Shown: positions 10,981-23,802 of the stretch, piece by piece
Position numbering within the stretch: position 1 is the first letter of the stretch
Layout of the letters: every line of letters starts with the position of its first letter
NCBI RefSeq assembly: GCF_002878395.1
Contig: NC_061115.1
Location: 158,151,160 to 158,215,159 of the forward strand
Direction of reading: 5' to 3'
Source of the DNA: Capsicum annuum
Taxonomy: Eukaryota; Streptophyta; Magnoliopsida; Solanales; Solanaceae
DNA length: 64,000 nucleotides
Made by a program: the position numbers and the translations under genes
The notes under the pieces: generated by a model
Told to the model about the DNA's origin: nothing
The model's database searches: none
Seen by the model: the letters and a program-made list of their open reading frames with translations, nothing else

Positions 10981-13692
10981 AATTGAAATAAAAGAAAAGG
11001 TATTATAAATCATAATAATTTAAAATTTAAATTATTTTAAAAATATAATTCATTATCAATGTCACAAAAGTTTGAACAAGAAGAGTATTCTAAATTACGG
11101 TAGTTAACATCTTAAAATAGTAAATTATAGTTCAAAAAAAGTATTATAAATTACAACAGCTAACAACTTAAAATATCTAAAAATATATTTAAAATATAAT
11201 TAATTATTTAAATTTTATTTATATCACATAAATTGAAACAAAAAGATAACATAGCATGGACCCCAAATATCTAGTATCTTTAGGGATAACATAAAATTAG
11301 TCCCTCCGTTTCACTTTATGGGTGCGTTTAGAGAAAATATTTTTATTATTCTTTTTATATTTGATAGGTCCAAATATGTTTTCTTCAAAAATAAGTTTTT
11401 TTTTATTTTCTAAAATGAGAAAAATAAATTTCTCAAGTGAAAGTAGAAAAAAAAAATATCATAAATGATATTTCAAATTTGTCATTTCCTCTGAGCACAC
11501 CGAACCTTCGCTCCCACCTTAAATTCACCCCCCCCCCCCCAATATTTTATTTTAAGACTAAAATATAAATATTATCAGAATAATATATTTTTGCTAACTT
11601 ATCAAATACTACAAAATAAGAAGTAATCTGCATAGAATAAAAATGATCAAGATACATGAAAGGACAAGTATGCAATAATTAAATATCAAAGGAAATGAGT
11701 ATATTTAAATATCAGAGAAACCGAGTACACTTCACCTCGAATGAATAAGACCGAATGACGTATACGTTCGAATGGAGGAAGTAAGTCGTATATAATAATT
11801 AAATATCAGAGGAAACGAGCACACTTCTTCACCTCGAATGAATAAGACCGAATAACGTATTAGTTCAAATGAAGAAAGTCAGTTGTTGCAGATTCGTTTC
11901 AGAGACAACATCATACGTTATTCCTTTATAATTAATTATTATTTAGTTGTTCGTTCAATGCATATTAAGAGGAAATGATTTCTTTTGTCATTAAAATCTT
12001 GAAAATTTACTCCAAAAAAGTTTGAACTTCACACCACAAGATATTCAATTTTTCACTTAGCAATCAGTCTATAAACTATTAGCAAATCGTCAAAATACTC
12101 ATTTATTTTATTTTCATAGCTTGTATTGATCCTCAAAGCTACTCCGGCGTCACCTTCACCAAGGATCGGATTCAGGTTCATTCGGCTTTTCGTTACTCTT
12201 ATTTGCATTCTGTTTACTGCTATATTATTTGCCATTTCATTATATTGCTATTTCAATTATCTGAATTCACATGTCTTATAACCATGTAGCAAATAAAATT
12301 CATCTATTTTAAAGTAAACAATATCCACTTATTTTTGAAAAGAATATTTTCTAGAAAAATATTTCCTTCATTCCAAATACACTTATGTGTAGGACACAAA
12401 GTTTAAAAAAGTTTAAAAAGTACTCTTGAATCTCAGGATTTAAACTAAGATATGTTTGATGTTTCAAAATATCGGTAATATTAACTTTACCGCGTGAGAT
12501 GTTGAAATAAAAAAGTTATCAAATTATAAAAAAAATATTTTTTATTGGAGCCAAAAAAAAAAAAATAATAAGACAAACAAGTTGAAATAGAGAAAGTACT
12601 ATATAAGATATATTAAAAGTTTTATAACCTAATAAAATTTTAATACATCTAATATTATTTGAAAATAAAATTAAAGTTGTCACTAATAATAAAGGAAATT
12701 AAAAATAATCATGAAAGTAAAAAGATACAAAATTAAACGAAATGGGAGGAAACTAAAAAAGAGTCTAAGGGATCGTTCGAGTTTGAACACAAATTATGTT
12801 GAAATTAATTATATTAAAATCCATATATTGAGATTGATTTGAACTCAAATAAGGTTGGGATTAGTTATTCTATGATTCGTATATTGAAACTAGTTATCTT
12901 AATATTATCTTTTATATTTATTTGATTTATTTATTTTATTAAAAATAATATGTATTAGGTAATTTTTTTTTAAAAATTATTTATTTATAAAAATATCTTT
13001 CATCTTATTTAATATAAAAAAGGTTTAAGGGACCTCAGTGGTGCTTTTATCATTTGATTATTTTATTTCGAAATAACTATCTCGATATTATTATTCTACT
13101 GTCGGATAAAAAATAACTTATTTCCGAATACTAAAGTTTACTTCTCATATAACTTATTCCTTAAATTAATAACCAAATAAAATATTACTGATTTTTTATC
13201 CTAAAACTATTTAAATTTATCCAAAGGATTAACTTTACGATAGTGGTTCCCCGAGTGGTGGGGACTAAAAGTAAGTGTATAATTGATATATGAATACGTG
13301 GACTTCAAAATTATGTGAAAAAGTAGTAGCAGCCTCTAAGCTCACCTTTGATGACTTTCCACCTATTCCACTCAACGACGCGTATTGTTTTTCTAATAAA
13401 ACAATTTTTTTTGATACCTCTAATAAACCAATTTAATAGTACTACTTGCAAAAAAGTGAAATGGATAATTCCACCATCATAATCAACCACTTGTCCAAAT
13501 CCATCAATTATAGGACTAGGGTTAAATAATAATACCTTTTTCATCCTATTTTATGTGAAAATTATTTAACTAACTACGAAACAAAGAAAGTTTTCAAAAA
13601 ATTGTTAAATAAACTAAATACATAATCAAAATAATCATGTTAATGAGAGTTATATATATATATTTTCTTTTACTCTCCCTTGTAAAATAATA
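10981..13692. other. AT-rich intergenic DNA with repeat relics
   Basis: No gene is recognised. TCCCTCCGTTTCACTTTATG at about 11300 is the head of a common plant repeat seen near genes. A C tract lies at 11529-11540. Near 12775-12900 and 13020-13260 there are GTTTGGTTTG/GGGATTAGTTAT-type MITE motifs. A minus-strand ORF of 60 codons at 12053-12235 has no recognised family. Confidence 0.5.
11670..11880. repeat. Short tandem duplication, unit about 94 bp
   Basis: TTAAATATCAGAG with a following CACCTCGAATGAATAAGACC block begins at 11705 and again at 11799. A third partial start (TTAAATATCAAAG) lies at 11679. Confidence 0.7.
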
Positions 13693-13879
13693 ATGAAAAA
13701 GAGTAAAAAATGCTCCTAAATTATTTGAAATAGAGCAAAAATATCCTTCGTTAGTTGTTTGGCTCAAAAATACCCTTTTCTTAAATTTTTGGCTCAAAAA
13801 TACTCTTCCGTAAAATTTTGGCTAAAAAAGTCCCCCTCTCTAACAGAACGACACCAAGCATTCATGTCACGTGGGCAAA
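13693..13879 (+). repeat. Left inverted arm of the Mutator-like element (first part)
   Basis: The arm runs to GTGGGCAAA at 13879, where G1 begins, and continues after G1 from 47187 to about 47215 (AAATGTCACTTGGACAATCC), matching the far arm without a gap. Confidence 0.85.
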
Positions 13880-15387
13880 TGTCACGACTCAAAAATCAAT
13901 GGCGATGATGTCACTTATCGCAGTGAACCTTGATAAGTAAGTCTATCACCCAAACTGATATACAAGAAGAAAAGACAACAATAACCCCAAGGCAAAGCTT
14001 CTAGAACGAAGCCAAACCACATACATATAATAAAAACAGAAAGAAACATAATCAATAATGCCATAACTCTCAAAACATAGTGTCACAATGTAAGAACTAC
14101 TAATACAATCAATGAATCAAATACATAAGAAATCCAACAGGAACAACTCTATCTTCGAATACTCGTTAAGAAATAGTCTAACATAAAAAGATAGAAGTGA
14201 ACTCCATACGCATAAAATACAACCTCTATCTTGAATAACTTTGAAGACGCCCAAATCAACTACTGTGAGGCGCACTCAAATCAGGATTTACACTGAAAGG
14301 GTATAGTAGGGGTGAGTACAGTCTACTTGTACTCAGTAGGTATCATAGGCCGATCGAGCAAAGTAGAAAATAAATATACAAAAGTACACACTAAGGACAT
14401 ATCACCTGAAATCAGAAAATGTCCCACAATGGTAGCCTACATTGTTTGCAATAACAGTTCTATAATACTCACATATTTTGCAACAAACACCAAAAAGGGA
14501 TACAAGTATACATTATACCACATACAAGTAGCGCAAAGAAGAACAAACATATACGATAATATCAAGTACAAGAAAAATATAGGCAGGGATAACAATAGGG
14601 CGTTGCGGGTGCGATACAGGTTGAGATAAATGCGATTACGGTGCGGGTCAAAAGTAAAATTATTTTTCTTAAGCGGTGCGAGTAAGAGATTTAAAAATTT
14701 AAATTAAGGAAAGTCTTTCAATAGAAAGACGACTCTCATCTCTCTCATCTCTTACTACCTTTTTCTACTAAAAGTTGAAAGACGACTCAGTCGACTCTTG
14801 TCTCTCTCATCTCTTACTCTCTGTAGCTTGAAACTTGGAAGCTGATCTATTTTCTTCAAGTGACAAGTCTCACCATTTTTCTACGGTAATTAACCTCTCT
14901 TCCTCTCTCGCTTCTTCAAAATCTCTTCTTATTTTCTCTGTTTTTTTTCTTATTTTTGGTTTCCAGTTTTTAATTGCTCTATAATATCTCACAAATTTCT
15001 TATTTTTTGGTCTCTTGTTTGATTCTATTTTTGTTTGAACCAATTTTTTTGTCTCAAGTGATAAATTTTGAGTATATTGACTTGGGTCTCTTTTGTGTTA
15101 CTCAATTCTTCAAAAAATAATCTGATTTTTCAATGAGGAATATTACCTATTTATGGTTGAATAGTTATTAAATAACCCTAGTTCGTATTTCTAACTTCTG
15201 TAGAAGGAGAATTTGATACTAATTAACATAAAGATAAAGGCTACTGGAAGATAATGCAACTAGAATCAACCAAAGAAGATAATGACTATTAGAATCAAAA
15301 TTTGACTTCTCTCTGTACATTTTTTTCTTCTTCTTAATTGTTCTTGATGCACTTTGTAAGAACTTTCTTGTATTATTTTTTTCTAAT

Positions 15388-15402
15388 TTATTAGCAAATT
15401 TG
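15388..15402. repeat. RTE LINE target-site duplication, left copy
   Basis: TTATTAGCAAATTTG here is repeated perfectly at 16153-16167, directly after the (TTG)n tail. Confidence 0.93.
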
Positions 15403-15758
15403 GGGCGGAGTGTTGGCCTGTTAAGAATTCTCACATCAAAAAGTTGAAGGTTGCGAAAATGAGAATGTTGCATTGGATGTATGGATTTACGAAGGCGGAC
15501 AGGGTCAGGAATGAGACTATTTGGGAGAAGGTGGGAGTGGTTTCGGTGGAGGATAAGTTGCGAGAAGTGAGGTTGAGATGGTTTGGCCACGTGATGAGAA
15601 GGGGCACGGATGCCCCAGTCTGTAGATGTGAGAGGTTGTCCTTGGAGGGTTTCAAGTGGGGTAGGGGTAGACCAAAAATGTACTGGCGAGAAGTGATTAG
15701 ACTTGATATGGAACAGTTACAACTTACTGAGGACATGACCCTAGATAGGAAGGTTTGA
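15403..15758 (+). pseudogene. C-terminal end of an RTE reverse transcriptase
   Basis: In frame from 15403: [45 protein letters not shown] and [12 protein letters not shown], stopping at 15756-15758. These are the conserved blocks downstream of the RT core in plant RTE proteins, usually read as WFGHV and GRGRPKKYW. The catalytic RT core is missing through 5' truncation, so the fragment cannot act. Confidence 0.88.
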
Positions 15759-16152
15759 AGGAAGAGTATTAAACTAGAAGGCTAAGGTGGGGTGGTCGAG
15801 TCGTAGTCCGTAGTTAGGAGGTTTAAGGATAGCTTGGTTGGGAGTTCCAGTTATGGGGGAGGGGATCCTTGGGTTGTTAATTGTTCTATTTTTTTGTGAA
15901 TGTTGGTTCTTTTGTTACTTTAGCATATTGCTTGACTTTTGGTTAATTATACTTTATTTTTGTGGATGTTGGTTCTTTGTTCTTTATCATGTTGCACGAC
16001 TGTTGGTCTATGGTCTTTTGTCTTGAGTCGAGGTTCTATCGAAAACAACCTCTCTACTCCTTCGGGGGTAGTGGTATGGACTGCGTATATTTTACCCTCC
16101 CCAGACCCCACTATGTGGGAATATACTGGGTTTGTTGTTGTTGTTGTTGTTA
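15403..16152 (+). mobile_element. 5'-truncated RTE-type LINE
   Basis: A 750-bp insertion with a perfect 15-bp TSD. It starts inside a reverse transcriptase reading (GAECWPVKN, then a long C-terminal region), has a non-coding 3' part with CTGCGTATATTTTACCC and CCCCAGACCCCACTATGTGG, and ends in a (TTG)n run. Tails of this kind are usual for plant RTE elements. A second copy of this 3' end lies at 55160-55236. Confidence 0.9.
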
Positions 16153-16167
16153 TTATTAGCAAATTTG
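16153..16167. repeat. RTE LINE target-site duplication, right copy
   Basis: Perfect copy of 15388-15402. Confidence 0.93.
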
Positions 16168-16184
16168 TATGTTTATAGATAACT

Positions 16185-18130
16185 ATGGAATCTCATGATG
16201 AAGAAAATACAAGTGATTCATTTTCAAGTACTCTTCCTCAATCAACTCAACAAACTGAGGGAGAGATCCAAAGGTCTTCTCAAATGAATGAAATTTCTGA
16301 ATCTGAAAAAGAAAATTAAAGTCTAAAGCATAAAATTATTTCAAATCGGTGATGTTTAATGGTGTTCGCTATGGTGTTTGTAAGTATTGCAATACTCGTA
16401 TCAAATTAAGTAGAACTTATGGTACATCGACTATGAGAGAATATACTCGTAGATGTCCTAATAAGCCAAATAATTTAGAAAATGAGAGTGGTTCAGGGGA
16501 TGATGAAACTAGCCAACATCACTAGTTCGATCAAGATATGTCACATAGAGAATTTGCTCACGCCATTATTTTGTGTGAGTATCTTTTGTCTATTGTTGAT
16601 CATATTAGATTTAGAAAGTTCGTTGCAAGTATTCAACCATTGTTCAAAATGGTGTCCAGGAATATAATTAGAAATGACATTTTAATGATTTTTTATAATT
16701 TAAAATAATTTTGTTTAAATTTATTAGAAAAAATTACAAGTAGAAAAGCAATAATCACCGATATTAGAAAAGCAATAATCACCGATATGTGGACTTCAGA
16801 TAATAATAAAAAAGAATTCATGGCTGTTACAACACATTTTAGATGATTCGTGGAGGCGTCAAAGCCAAATTTTTGAGATTTATTTATGTCTCTGCTACAT
16901 AATAAGGATACTTTGTGTAGTGTGTTGCTTAATTATTTGTTAGAGTGGAATCTTAAAAGAAGAATATCAACAATTACCGTTGATAATTGTAGCACAAACA
17001 ATGTTATGATGAAGGTTTTATTGAATGAAAAACTTTGTAAATGGGATTTATTATTGATGGGTAGAGTGTTTCATATGCATTATGCCGCACACATGTTGAA
17101 TTTGATTGTATAAAAAGGATTAAAGGTGATACGTGATGATATTAGTAATATGCGTGATAGTGTCATATATTGGATAGGGTCATCAGGCAAAATTGAAAGG
17201 GTTGAAGAAGCTGCACAGTTGATACATATTCCCTATAGAAAAAAATTGGTGTATGATTTTCCTATGTGTTGGAACTCAACATATTTAGTGTTGCAAGTAG
17301 CGCTACACTATAAGGATGTGTCTATGAAGTTGAGTCTAACTGACATTAATTATCATTATTTTCCCACTGAAGTCTAATGGAGTGCAGCAGAAAAAGTTTG
17401 TGCTAAGTTGAAGCCCTTTTATCATATCACTAAATAATTCTCCGAAATTCTATATCCAAATTCAAGTCAGTACTTTTCAAAAGTATGCAAAATTAATATA
17501 AAATTGAAAGATTAGACTAAGTGTCTTGATCCTTTGATTAAGTCCATGGCATCGGCTATGTCGTTAAAATTTAAAAAATATTGGAATAAGATGCATATTT
17601 TGATGGGCGTGGCTGCTATCTTTGATCCAAGGTACAAGAAGAAGTTCGTGGAGTTCTATCTTCCCCAAATTTATGAAGAAACAGTCACTGCAAGTAAGAT
17701 TCACGAAGTTTAAATCCAATGTTTCGATCTCTTTCAAGAACATAAAAGTAGAGTACCTGTTTTACATGACGCATTTAGTTCTATTGAAGTTTCTTATATT
17801 ATTGAGGAAAATCAACCGTCTAGCTTAGATAGGTTTGTCGCTTCTAGTAGGGCTAATGTGGACACGAGATTTGAGTTGAATTTTTACCTAGACGAAAGTG
17901 TGTTACCACAAACTCCATTATTTGATAATTTAAGTTAGTGGAAGACAAATGGATTAAAATTTCCTACTTTGTAGAAGATGGCTCATGATCTTTTAGCCAT
18001 TCCTATCTCTACTGTTGCTTCAGAATCAACATTTAGCACTATTAGGAGGTTGATTAGTCTACATCGTAGTATACTTCATCCTACTACTTTGAGAGAAACC
18101 AACTTTAGCAATTGCAGCTTTCAGCTTTGA
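16185..18130 (+). pseudogene. hAT transposase (BED zinc finger, DDE core, hATC), broken
   Basis: The ATG at 16185 opens an acidic, Ser-rich N-terminus. A frameshift near 16318 leads to a BED-type finger, VCKYCNTRIKLSRTYGTST then TRRCPN, with the Cys pair kept and the expected His changed to Tyr. Then come the blocks YLLSIVDHIRFRKFV, ITDMWTSDN (16788), a reading with ITVDNCSTNN (16975), HYAAHMLNLIV (17083), MGVAAIFDPRYKKKF (17604) and LLAIPISTVASESTFST (17990), the last being the hATC dimerisation domain. These define Ac/Daysleeper-like plant hAT transposases. Many stops and frameshifts make it inactive. The RTE element sits just upstream of the ATG, possibly in an intron. Confidence 0.9.
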
Positions 18131-18779
18131 CACCAAAGATTTAGCTTCTTCTTCATCTCCTACTCCTGCTCTTACCAAATCTTCCACCCCACTTCACTTA
18201 TGTTCTTTCCCATCCCTCTCACCAATACAATACAATACAAAATGCTAAATTAGAATGTACTTTTTCTTATTTATGTTATCCATATGTGAATGGTAATAGT
18301 CACTTCATTTTACAACTCTTGTATTTTAAGGCTTTATACTAGTAGTATAACTTCAGGTCAACCTTTCTTTGAGTAGAGCAAGAATTGCAACAGGATGATT
18401 AGTGGTCACTCTAATTTCCACTCTTTTTGTGGCTAAAAATGTGAGTGACCATTGGTTTCTTTAAGAGCTTCTCAAAATGATGTTGTCAATATAATTAGAC
18501 TTATAATTAATGGCTGAGCATCCTAATGGATTTATATTTTTTAAACTAAGAGAAAAAAAGCATGTGTTTTGATATGAATTCTAATAGACTTCTGAGTGTC
18601 TCCTTTGCAAAAAGTTGTTGCTTAGCAGCATTTTTATTTATTTTTTAAATGTGGTGCAGTGCGGTGCAGGTGTGTGTGGGGCGGATTTTTGCGAGTTTAA
18701 AAGATATGCAACACGGTACAGGGCGGTTATCAAATTTGCAGGTTATGAAAATGCTCGCCCCGCCCCATTGTCATTCCTA
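18131..18779. other. hAT element 3' non-coding part and right terminus
   Basis: No ORF. It ends in GC-rich subterminal DNA (GCTCGCCCCGCCCCATTGTC) mirroring the left end. Confidence 0.7.
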
Positions 18780-20715
18780 AAGATAGATCAACTGGATAGG
18801 TAATAAGTCAACGTACAAATATAATCACTACACAAGCATAATAAGGTAAATACAATAAAAATAATGACAACGATGATGATGATGATGATTATGTAATGCG
18901 TGAGGTTGTCGCACAACCCCCGTATACACTTACGGAGCTAAAGCTTTCCGACATAGGACCCATGGAGAGTTCGTCAATCCGTATACAATCCTTATCCAAT
19001 TCATATCCATATCTCCTACCTAACACATCCCTCAGAGAGAGTTTTTATAAGATGTCATATTTTCTGTCAGAAAAAATCAGAATTTATAGTGTTTTCAATA
19101 TTTCCATGGTGGTACTAATGTTTCATGAATGAGCATGATATGAGGATGTAATGCTCACAACCAACCACAATGAGTATTTTCATATCCAACCAATGTACCA
19201 ACCAAGTTAGCCAAATAACCACTCAATTTTTTTCACTATCCACGAAATCCAACATGATTCATATGTTAATAGAGTATGAATATACTACAATACACAATTG
19301 ATACCACAATAGGTTTTTTCATCACGCAAGATACAATTATTTTCATGTATATAAGTCTATCATTATCATATAAGATCCCACACGGTCACACATAGCATAT
19401 AATGTTCCAAAATCACCAAATAAAATCACATATAGGTCCCCACATGGGCACACCACGAGAATACAATCATTTTTCATGATTAGTTCTTACACCCTTAACA
19501 TGCTTCGTATCAAAATTAACAATCCATCCCAGTCTGAAAGAAGTTAAGCCATAACCTACCTCGAAGGTCAAAAATCAATCCACAAGTCTTCAATCTGAAG
19601 CCTCACACCTCATGAATGCACTCAAAATCAACTAAAACATGGAAATATAGAATCTATGCATCAAAAGAAAGTCAATGATAATCATATTGCTTATTTTCAA
19701 GTCGGGGTCAAAGCGGACCCCCGAAATAGATTTTCAAAAAAGAAAGGCAAAATTATAATTTTATTTTAAAAATATGTTACCCATATTTTAGGAGTCTACA
19801 GAAAAAACTCAATCGAAAATGAGTTAAAAATAAGGTCCAGATCAAAGAAAAATTAATTTCAAGCTTTTCCGGATAAAATTCCCGAAGTCCTTTTTAAAAA
19901 TCAATAATTGAAGTTGTTTTGAAGATGAAATTGATAGAATAATAATAATAAGATTAGAAACTTACCCAAGTAAAAATGGGTTGAAATTGAGGTTTAAATC
20001 GAATAAATACAATTTTGGGTCTTTTGGGCCAAAATCCTCAGTTTCCACTTTATTTCATATTCAAACAAGAAATAGATGATAAAATTGGAGTAAAGTAGTT
20101 GAAATAGGTGTTTAGAAGCTTATACAAGCTTAGAAATGGAAGACTTTTCTAAAAAGTGTGAAACCCTAAGCTCTAAGTCTCAAAAATTGGAGAAAAATGA
20201 CAAAACATGGGAATATATAAGGTTCAAGACTCTGCAGACCCCTAAGGATTCATCCAGAATCCCGTGGACGCAAATGAAATATGCTACCTTATCAAATTCG
20301 ACGCTCTGAAATCAATGACGATATCAATATTTTTTTTAAAATATCATTTTCATAAAGTTAACCTCTGAAATCCAAAACCACAACTTTCTGAACCAAGGGT
20401 CGAAATCAGATTTAAAGGTCATAAAATAATACCAACTATGTTACCACCCTAAAATCGACGTTTTGGATATTTTGATGTTGTTCGTTTTGTCATTTGACAC
20501 GCAGATAAAAAAATATTAACTGAAGTCAGCTATAAGGCTTCTCAAGCGACCAAAAACCACAATATCACATAAATCACACTAAAATACATCGGGAATCATA
20601 CCAGTTATCCCAACACTCTAGAAATACCACAAGGCAATTACAGGGAGGGGTAAAATAGTTAATTCACACAGAAACACATATTTCACATAATTCATAAAAA
20701 ATTCAAGTCGTTACA

Positions 20716-20736
20716 TCATCCACCACTAAAAATCTA
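20716..20736 (-). other. G1 polypurine tract
   Basis: Read on the minus strand, TTTTTAGTGGTGGATGA lies directly before the 3' LTR start TGTAACGAC. It is the expected site and composition of the plus-strand primer for an LTR retrotransposon. Confidence 0.75.
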
Positions 20737-20789
20737 GTTCGTCCTCGAACTAAAGGCAAGAGAAATACCTGAAATCATAAAAATCTAGG

Positions 20790-22003
20790 GATAAGAACTA
20801 CGCATATTAGACTCAACTTCCAAGTAGCCTCATCTATAGATCTATGTCTCTACTGAACCTTAACCAATGGAATAACTCTAGAACGCAGCCGTCTAACATC
20901 CGTAGCTAAGATGGAGATCGACTCCTTAACAAAAGACAACCTCTCATCTAACTGAATCGACTCCCAACGAATGACATGAGACTCATCTAGATTATAATGG
21001 TGAAACATGGAATCATGAAAAATAGGATGAACAACTGCTAAATCTGGGGGCAAATCCAACTCATAAGCCACATCACTAACAGTACGAAGAATCTCAAATA
21101 GGCTAATATACATGGGGCTAAGCTTGCCCCTCTTTCCAAACCTCATCACACCCTTCATGGGTGAAACTTAAAAGAAAACATGCTCACCAACACCAAATCT
21201 AAAGGCACGAAGTATAGGTCTAATAGCATTTTTACCTACTCTGAGCCACTCGAAGTCTATCCTAAATGATCCAAACCCTATCCAAAGACTCACGAAGCAA
21301 GTCCATACCTCGATGTCTAATCTCAGAAACTTCAAACCAACCAACAGGAGAGCTACATCACTTACCATACAAAGCCTTAAAAGGAGCCATATCCATACTA
21401 GAATGATAGTTATTATTATACGCAAAGTCCACCAAGGCTAAATATTGCTCCCATTGACCACCAGAATCCACCAAACAAGTGTAAAATATATCCTCCAAAA
21501 CCTTAATAGTTTGCTCTGACTGACTATCAGTCTGGGGGTGAAAATACATACTAATATCAAATCGAGTACCCAACTCATACTGAAAATTTTTCCAAAAGTG
21601 AGATGTGAACACTGAACCTTGATCTATGATGATAGACACTAGCATACCATGAAGACGCACAATCTCACAAATATAAATACGGGCCAACCTCTGAGTACCG
21701 AAAGAAACCTAAACTAGAATGAAATGAGAAGATTTGGTCAATCGATCCATGATGGCCCATATACTATCAGAACCATGAGAAGTATGAGGCAATCCAACAT
21801 TTCCACTCGGGAATAAGTAACCTCTGAAAAAACTCACACGGCCTCAAATGCTCGGCCTTCACATGTTGGAAACATAGGCAACGAGCTATAAAATCCACTA
21901 CATCTCTCTTCATATCACCCCACCAGTAATGTTGCCTCAAATTACGATACATATTAGTCAAGTCTGGATGAATGGAATACCTAGAACAATGAGCTTCCTC
22001 CAA
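20790..22003 (-). pseudogene. G1 integrase with C-terminal chromodomain, broken
   Basis: The zinc-binding part (from 22003) reads EEAHCSRYSIHP...CLCFQHVKAEH, the His/Cys pattern of integrases. The catalytic core (about 21687-21358) shows IIIDQGSVFTSHFW and FHPQTDSQSEQTIKVLED, giving the second Asp and the Glu of the D-D-E triad, then FAYNNNYHSSMDMAPFKALY. The C-terminal part (21158-20850) reads GKRGKLSPMYISLFEILR and PIFHDSMFHHY, and the final piece SIDEATW (about 20830) is the chromodomain signature, after a stop. The protein would insert cDNA, the chromodomain guiding it to heterochromatin. Stops and frameshifts separate the blocks. Confidence 0.9.
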
Positions 22004-22114
22004 AATTAATCTAATCTAATCACCTACTATCGATACACAAACTTGGCCTCCAATTCTCAAAACACCATCTAAATTAAGTGATTCTTCATTAGCCTCACCT
22101 TTCAACACCTTTTC

Positions 22115-22560
22115 CTAAATCAACCTCAATCTTACATTATCAAACTGTTGAGCTCGAATTTGCTTTATCATAGAAGACCTAGTCTCCATGAATGCTAGAA
22201 CACACTCAGGTATCGAAACATCAAGCCTAACCATATGGTTATCTAAGGATTGAACCTCTAAGACCAACCACCTCTCTTGAGTTAAAAGATACACCAAGCT
22301 ACCCATGCTAGTCGATTTCCAACTCAAGGCATCTACAACCATATTAGCCTTACCTGAAGGATAGAGAATAGTCAATTCATAATCCTTAAGCAACTCAAGC
22401 CAATGGTACTGTCTCATAATAATATCTCGTTGGGTAAAAAAATACTGAAGGCTACGATGATCCAAGAAAATCTCACAATGGACACCGTACGAGTCGTGCC
22501 TCCATAATTTCAAGGCAAAAACAACTGCGCAGAACTTCAACTCATGGGTAGGCTAATTCC
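22115..22560 (-). pseudogene. G1 RNase H domain
   Basis: AVVFALKLWRHDSYG, IFLDHRSLQYFFTQRD and PSGKANMVVDALSWK are the conserved blocks of gypsy RNase H, including the DHRSL and VVDALS motifs. The normal DALSRK reads DALSWK. The frame is open across 141 codons and then runs into the linker to integrase. The region 22561-22855 holds further, stop-interrupted pol sequence. Confidence 0.88.
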
Positions 22561-22855
22561 TCTCATGGGGTTTCAACTGACGAGAAGCATACATAATTAC
22601 CTTACCCTCTTATATCAACCCAATACCTAACCTAACACTTGAAGCATAAAAAAAGATGATAAATTCCACACCCTTCTTGGACAAAGTCAAGATAGGAGAT
22701 GAAATCAACAAATCCTTGAGCTTTTAGAAGCTCGTCTCACAAGCATCGAACCACTGAAATGAAACCTTCTTCTGAGTCAACTTGGTCAATGGAGCTGCGA
22801 TAGATGAGAAACCCTCAACAAAATGCCAATTGTAACCTTTTAAGCCGATAAAACT

Positions 22856-23802
22856 TCAAATATCAGTGGGCGAAATAGGTTTATCCCAATCACAAACCAC
22901 TGCAACTTTGGCTGGATCAACTATAACACTCTCCTTAGTCACCACATGACCCAAGAAAGAGATAGACTTTAACCAAAACTCACACTTGGAGAACTTAACA
23001 TACAACTTCTCATCCTTCAATTTCTGAAGCACAATCTGCAAATGCTTCTTATAATTATCCTAGCTCTTGAAATAAACCAAGATATCATCTATAAACATAA
23101 TAAAAAAGGAGTTGATATACGGTTGAAACGCACAATTCATCAACTCTATGAATGCGACTGGGACATTGGTCAACCCAAAGGACATGACGAAAAACTCATA
23201 ATGACCATATCTAGTTTGAAAAGCTATCTTTGAAATATTCAAAGCTCTAATCCTCAACTGGTGATACCCTGATCTCAAATCAATCTTTAAAACATCGAAG
23301 CACCCTAAATCTGGTCAAATAAATTATCAATATGAGGAAGAGGATGTGTATTCTTAACCGTCACCTTATTTAATTGGTGATAATTAATACACTCAAGCCC
23401 ATTCATTTTCTTGACAAACAAGATGGGCACACCCCAAGGTGATACACTAGATTAGATAAATCCCTTATCCAAAAAATTTTGCAATTGATCCTTTAATTTC
23501 TTAAACTCGTCTGGGGCCATCCTATAAGGAGGAACACCAATGGGCTTGGTGCCACTAATATTAGTAGCAAAATAAATATATTGATATGGAGGCATACCAG
23601 GAAAATTCATAGAGAACACATTGATAAACTCACATACAATACAAACAGAATCCAAAGAAGGATGTGAAGCAACACTAGTATCATGAATATGAGCCAAATA
23701 AGACAAACATCCCCTATCAACTAATCGATGAGCCTGAACATAAGATATAACCCTCTTTGAACCTAAATGAAGCATACCTTTCCAAGATATCCTTGGAACA
23801 CC
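22856..23802 (-). pseudogene. G1 reverse transcriptase, broken and cut by G3
   Basis: Read on the minus strand: SYVQAHRLVDRGCLSYLAH, PGMPPYQYI, PPYRMAPDEFKKLK and LDKGFI (23826-23452), then [37 protein letters not shown] and [11 protein letters not shown] (about 23278-23060), whose IDD is the catalytic box, then KFSKCEFWL and FLGHVVTKE. Just upstream, at 23803, the reading stops at the insertion of G3 and resumes at 32939 in the protease-RT linker (VTLASPG joined to VPRISWKGML), proving that the two parts were once continuous. Confidence 0.92.

Larger units (their letters stand above)
14584..18779 (+). mobile_element. hAT-superfamily DNA transposon inside the G1 LTR
   Basis: The left end CAGGGATAACAATAGGGCG is matched by the right end read in reverse, TAGGAATGACAATGGGGCG, and both are followed by GCG-rich subterminal DNA. 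Flanking 8-mers AATATAGG and AAGATAGA are a weak TSD (6 of 8). Comparison with the other G1 LTR (AAAGAAAGATAGAACAACTGG at 35707) confirms that 14584-18779 is extra. It encodes a broken hAT transposase and carries a truncated RTE LINE. Confidence 0.85.
13880..20715 (-). repeat. G1 3' LTR, interrupted by a hAT element
   Basis: Starts TGTCACGACTCAAAAATC and ends AAGTCGTTACA. It aligns with 35012-35805 plus 45398-47186: shared landmarks are ACAATAATAACCC (near 13978 and 35110), ACTGGATAGGTAATAAGTCA (18791, 35722) and GTTGTCGCACAACC (18904, 45410). The hAT insertion occupies 14584-18779. Confidence 0.9.

Noticed and set aside
12053..12235. Minus-strand 60-codon ORF with the reading NPILGEGDAGVALRIN
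   Set aside because: It looks somewhat protein-like, but I know no family with it, and no neighbouring exon is seen. Kept as unresolved, not annotated.
15219..15736. Minus-strand ORFs over the RTE fragment
   Set aside because: They are shadows of the plus-strand RT C-terminus, which carries the conserved blocks.
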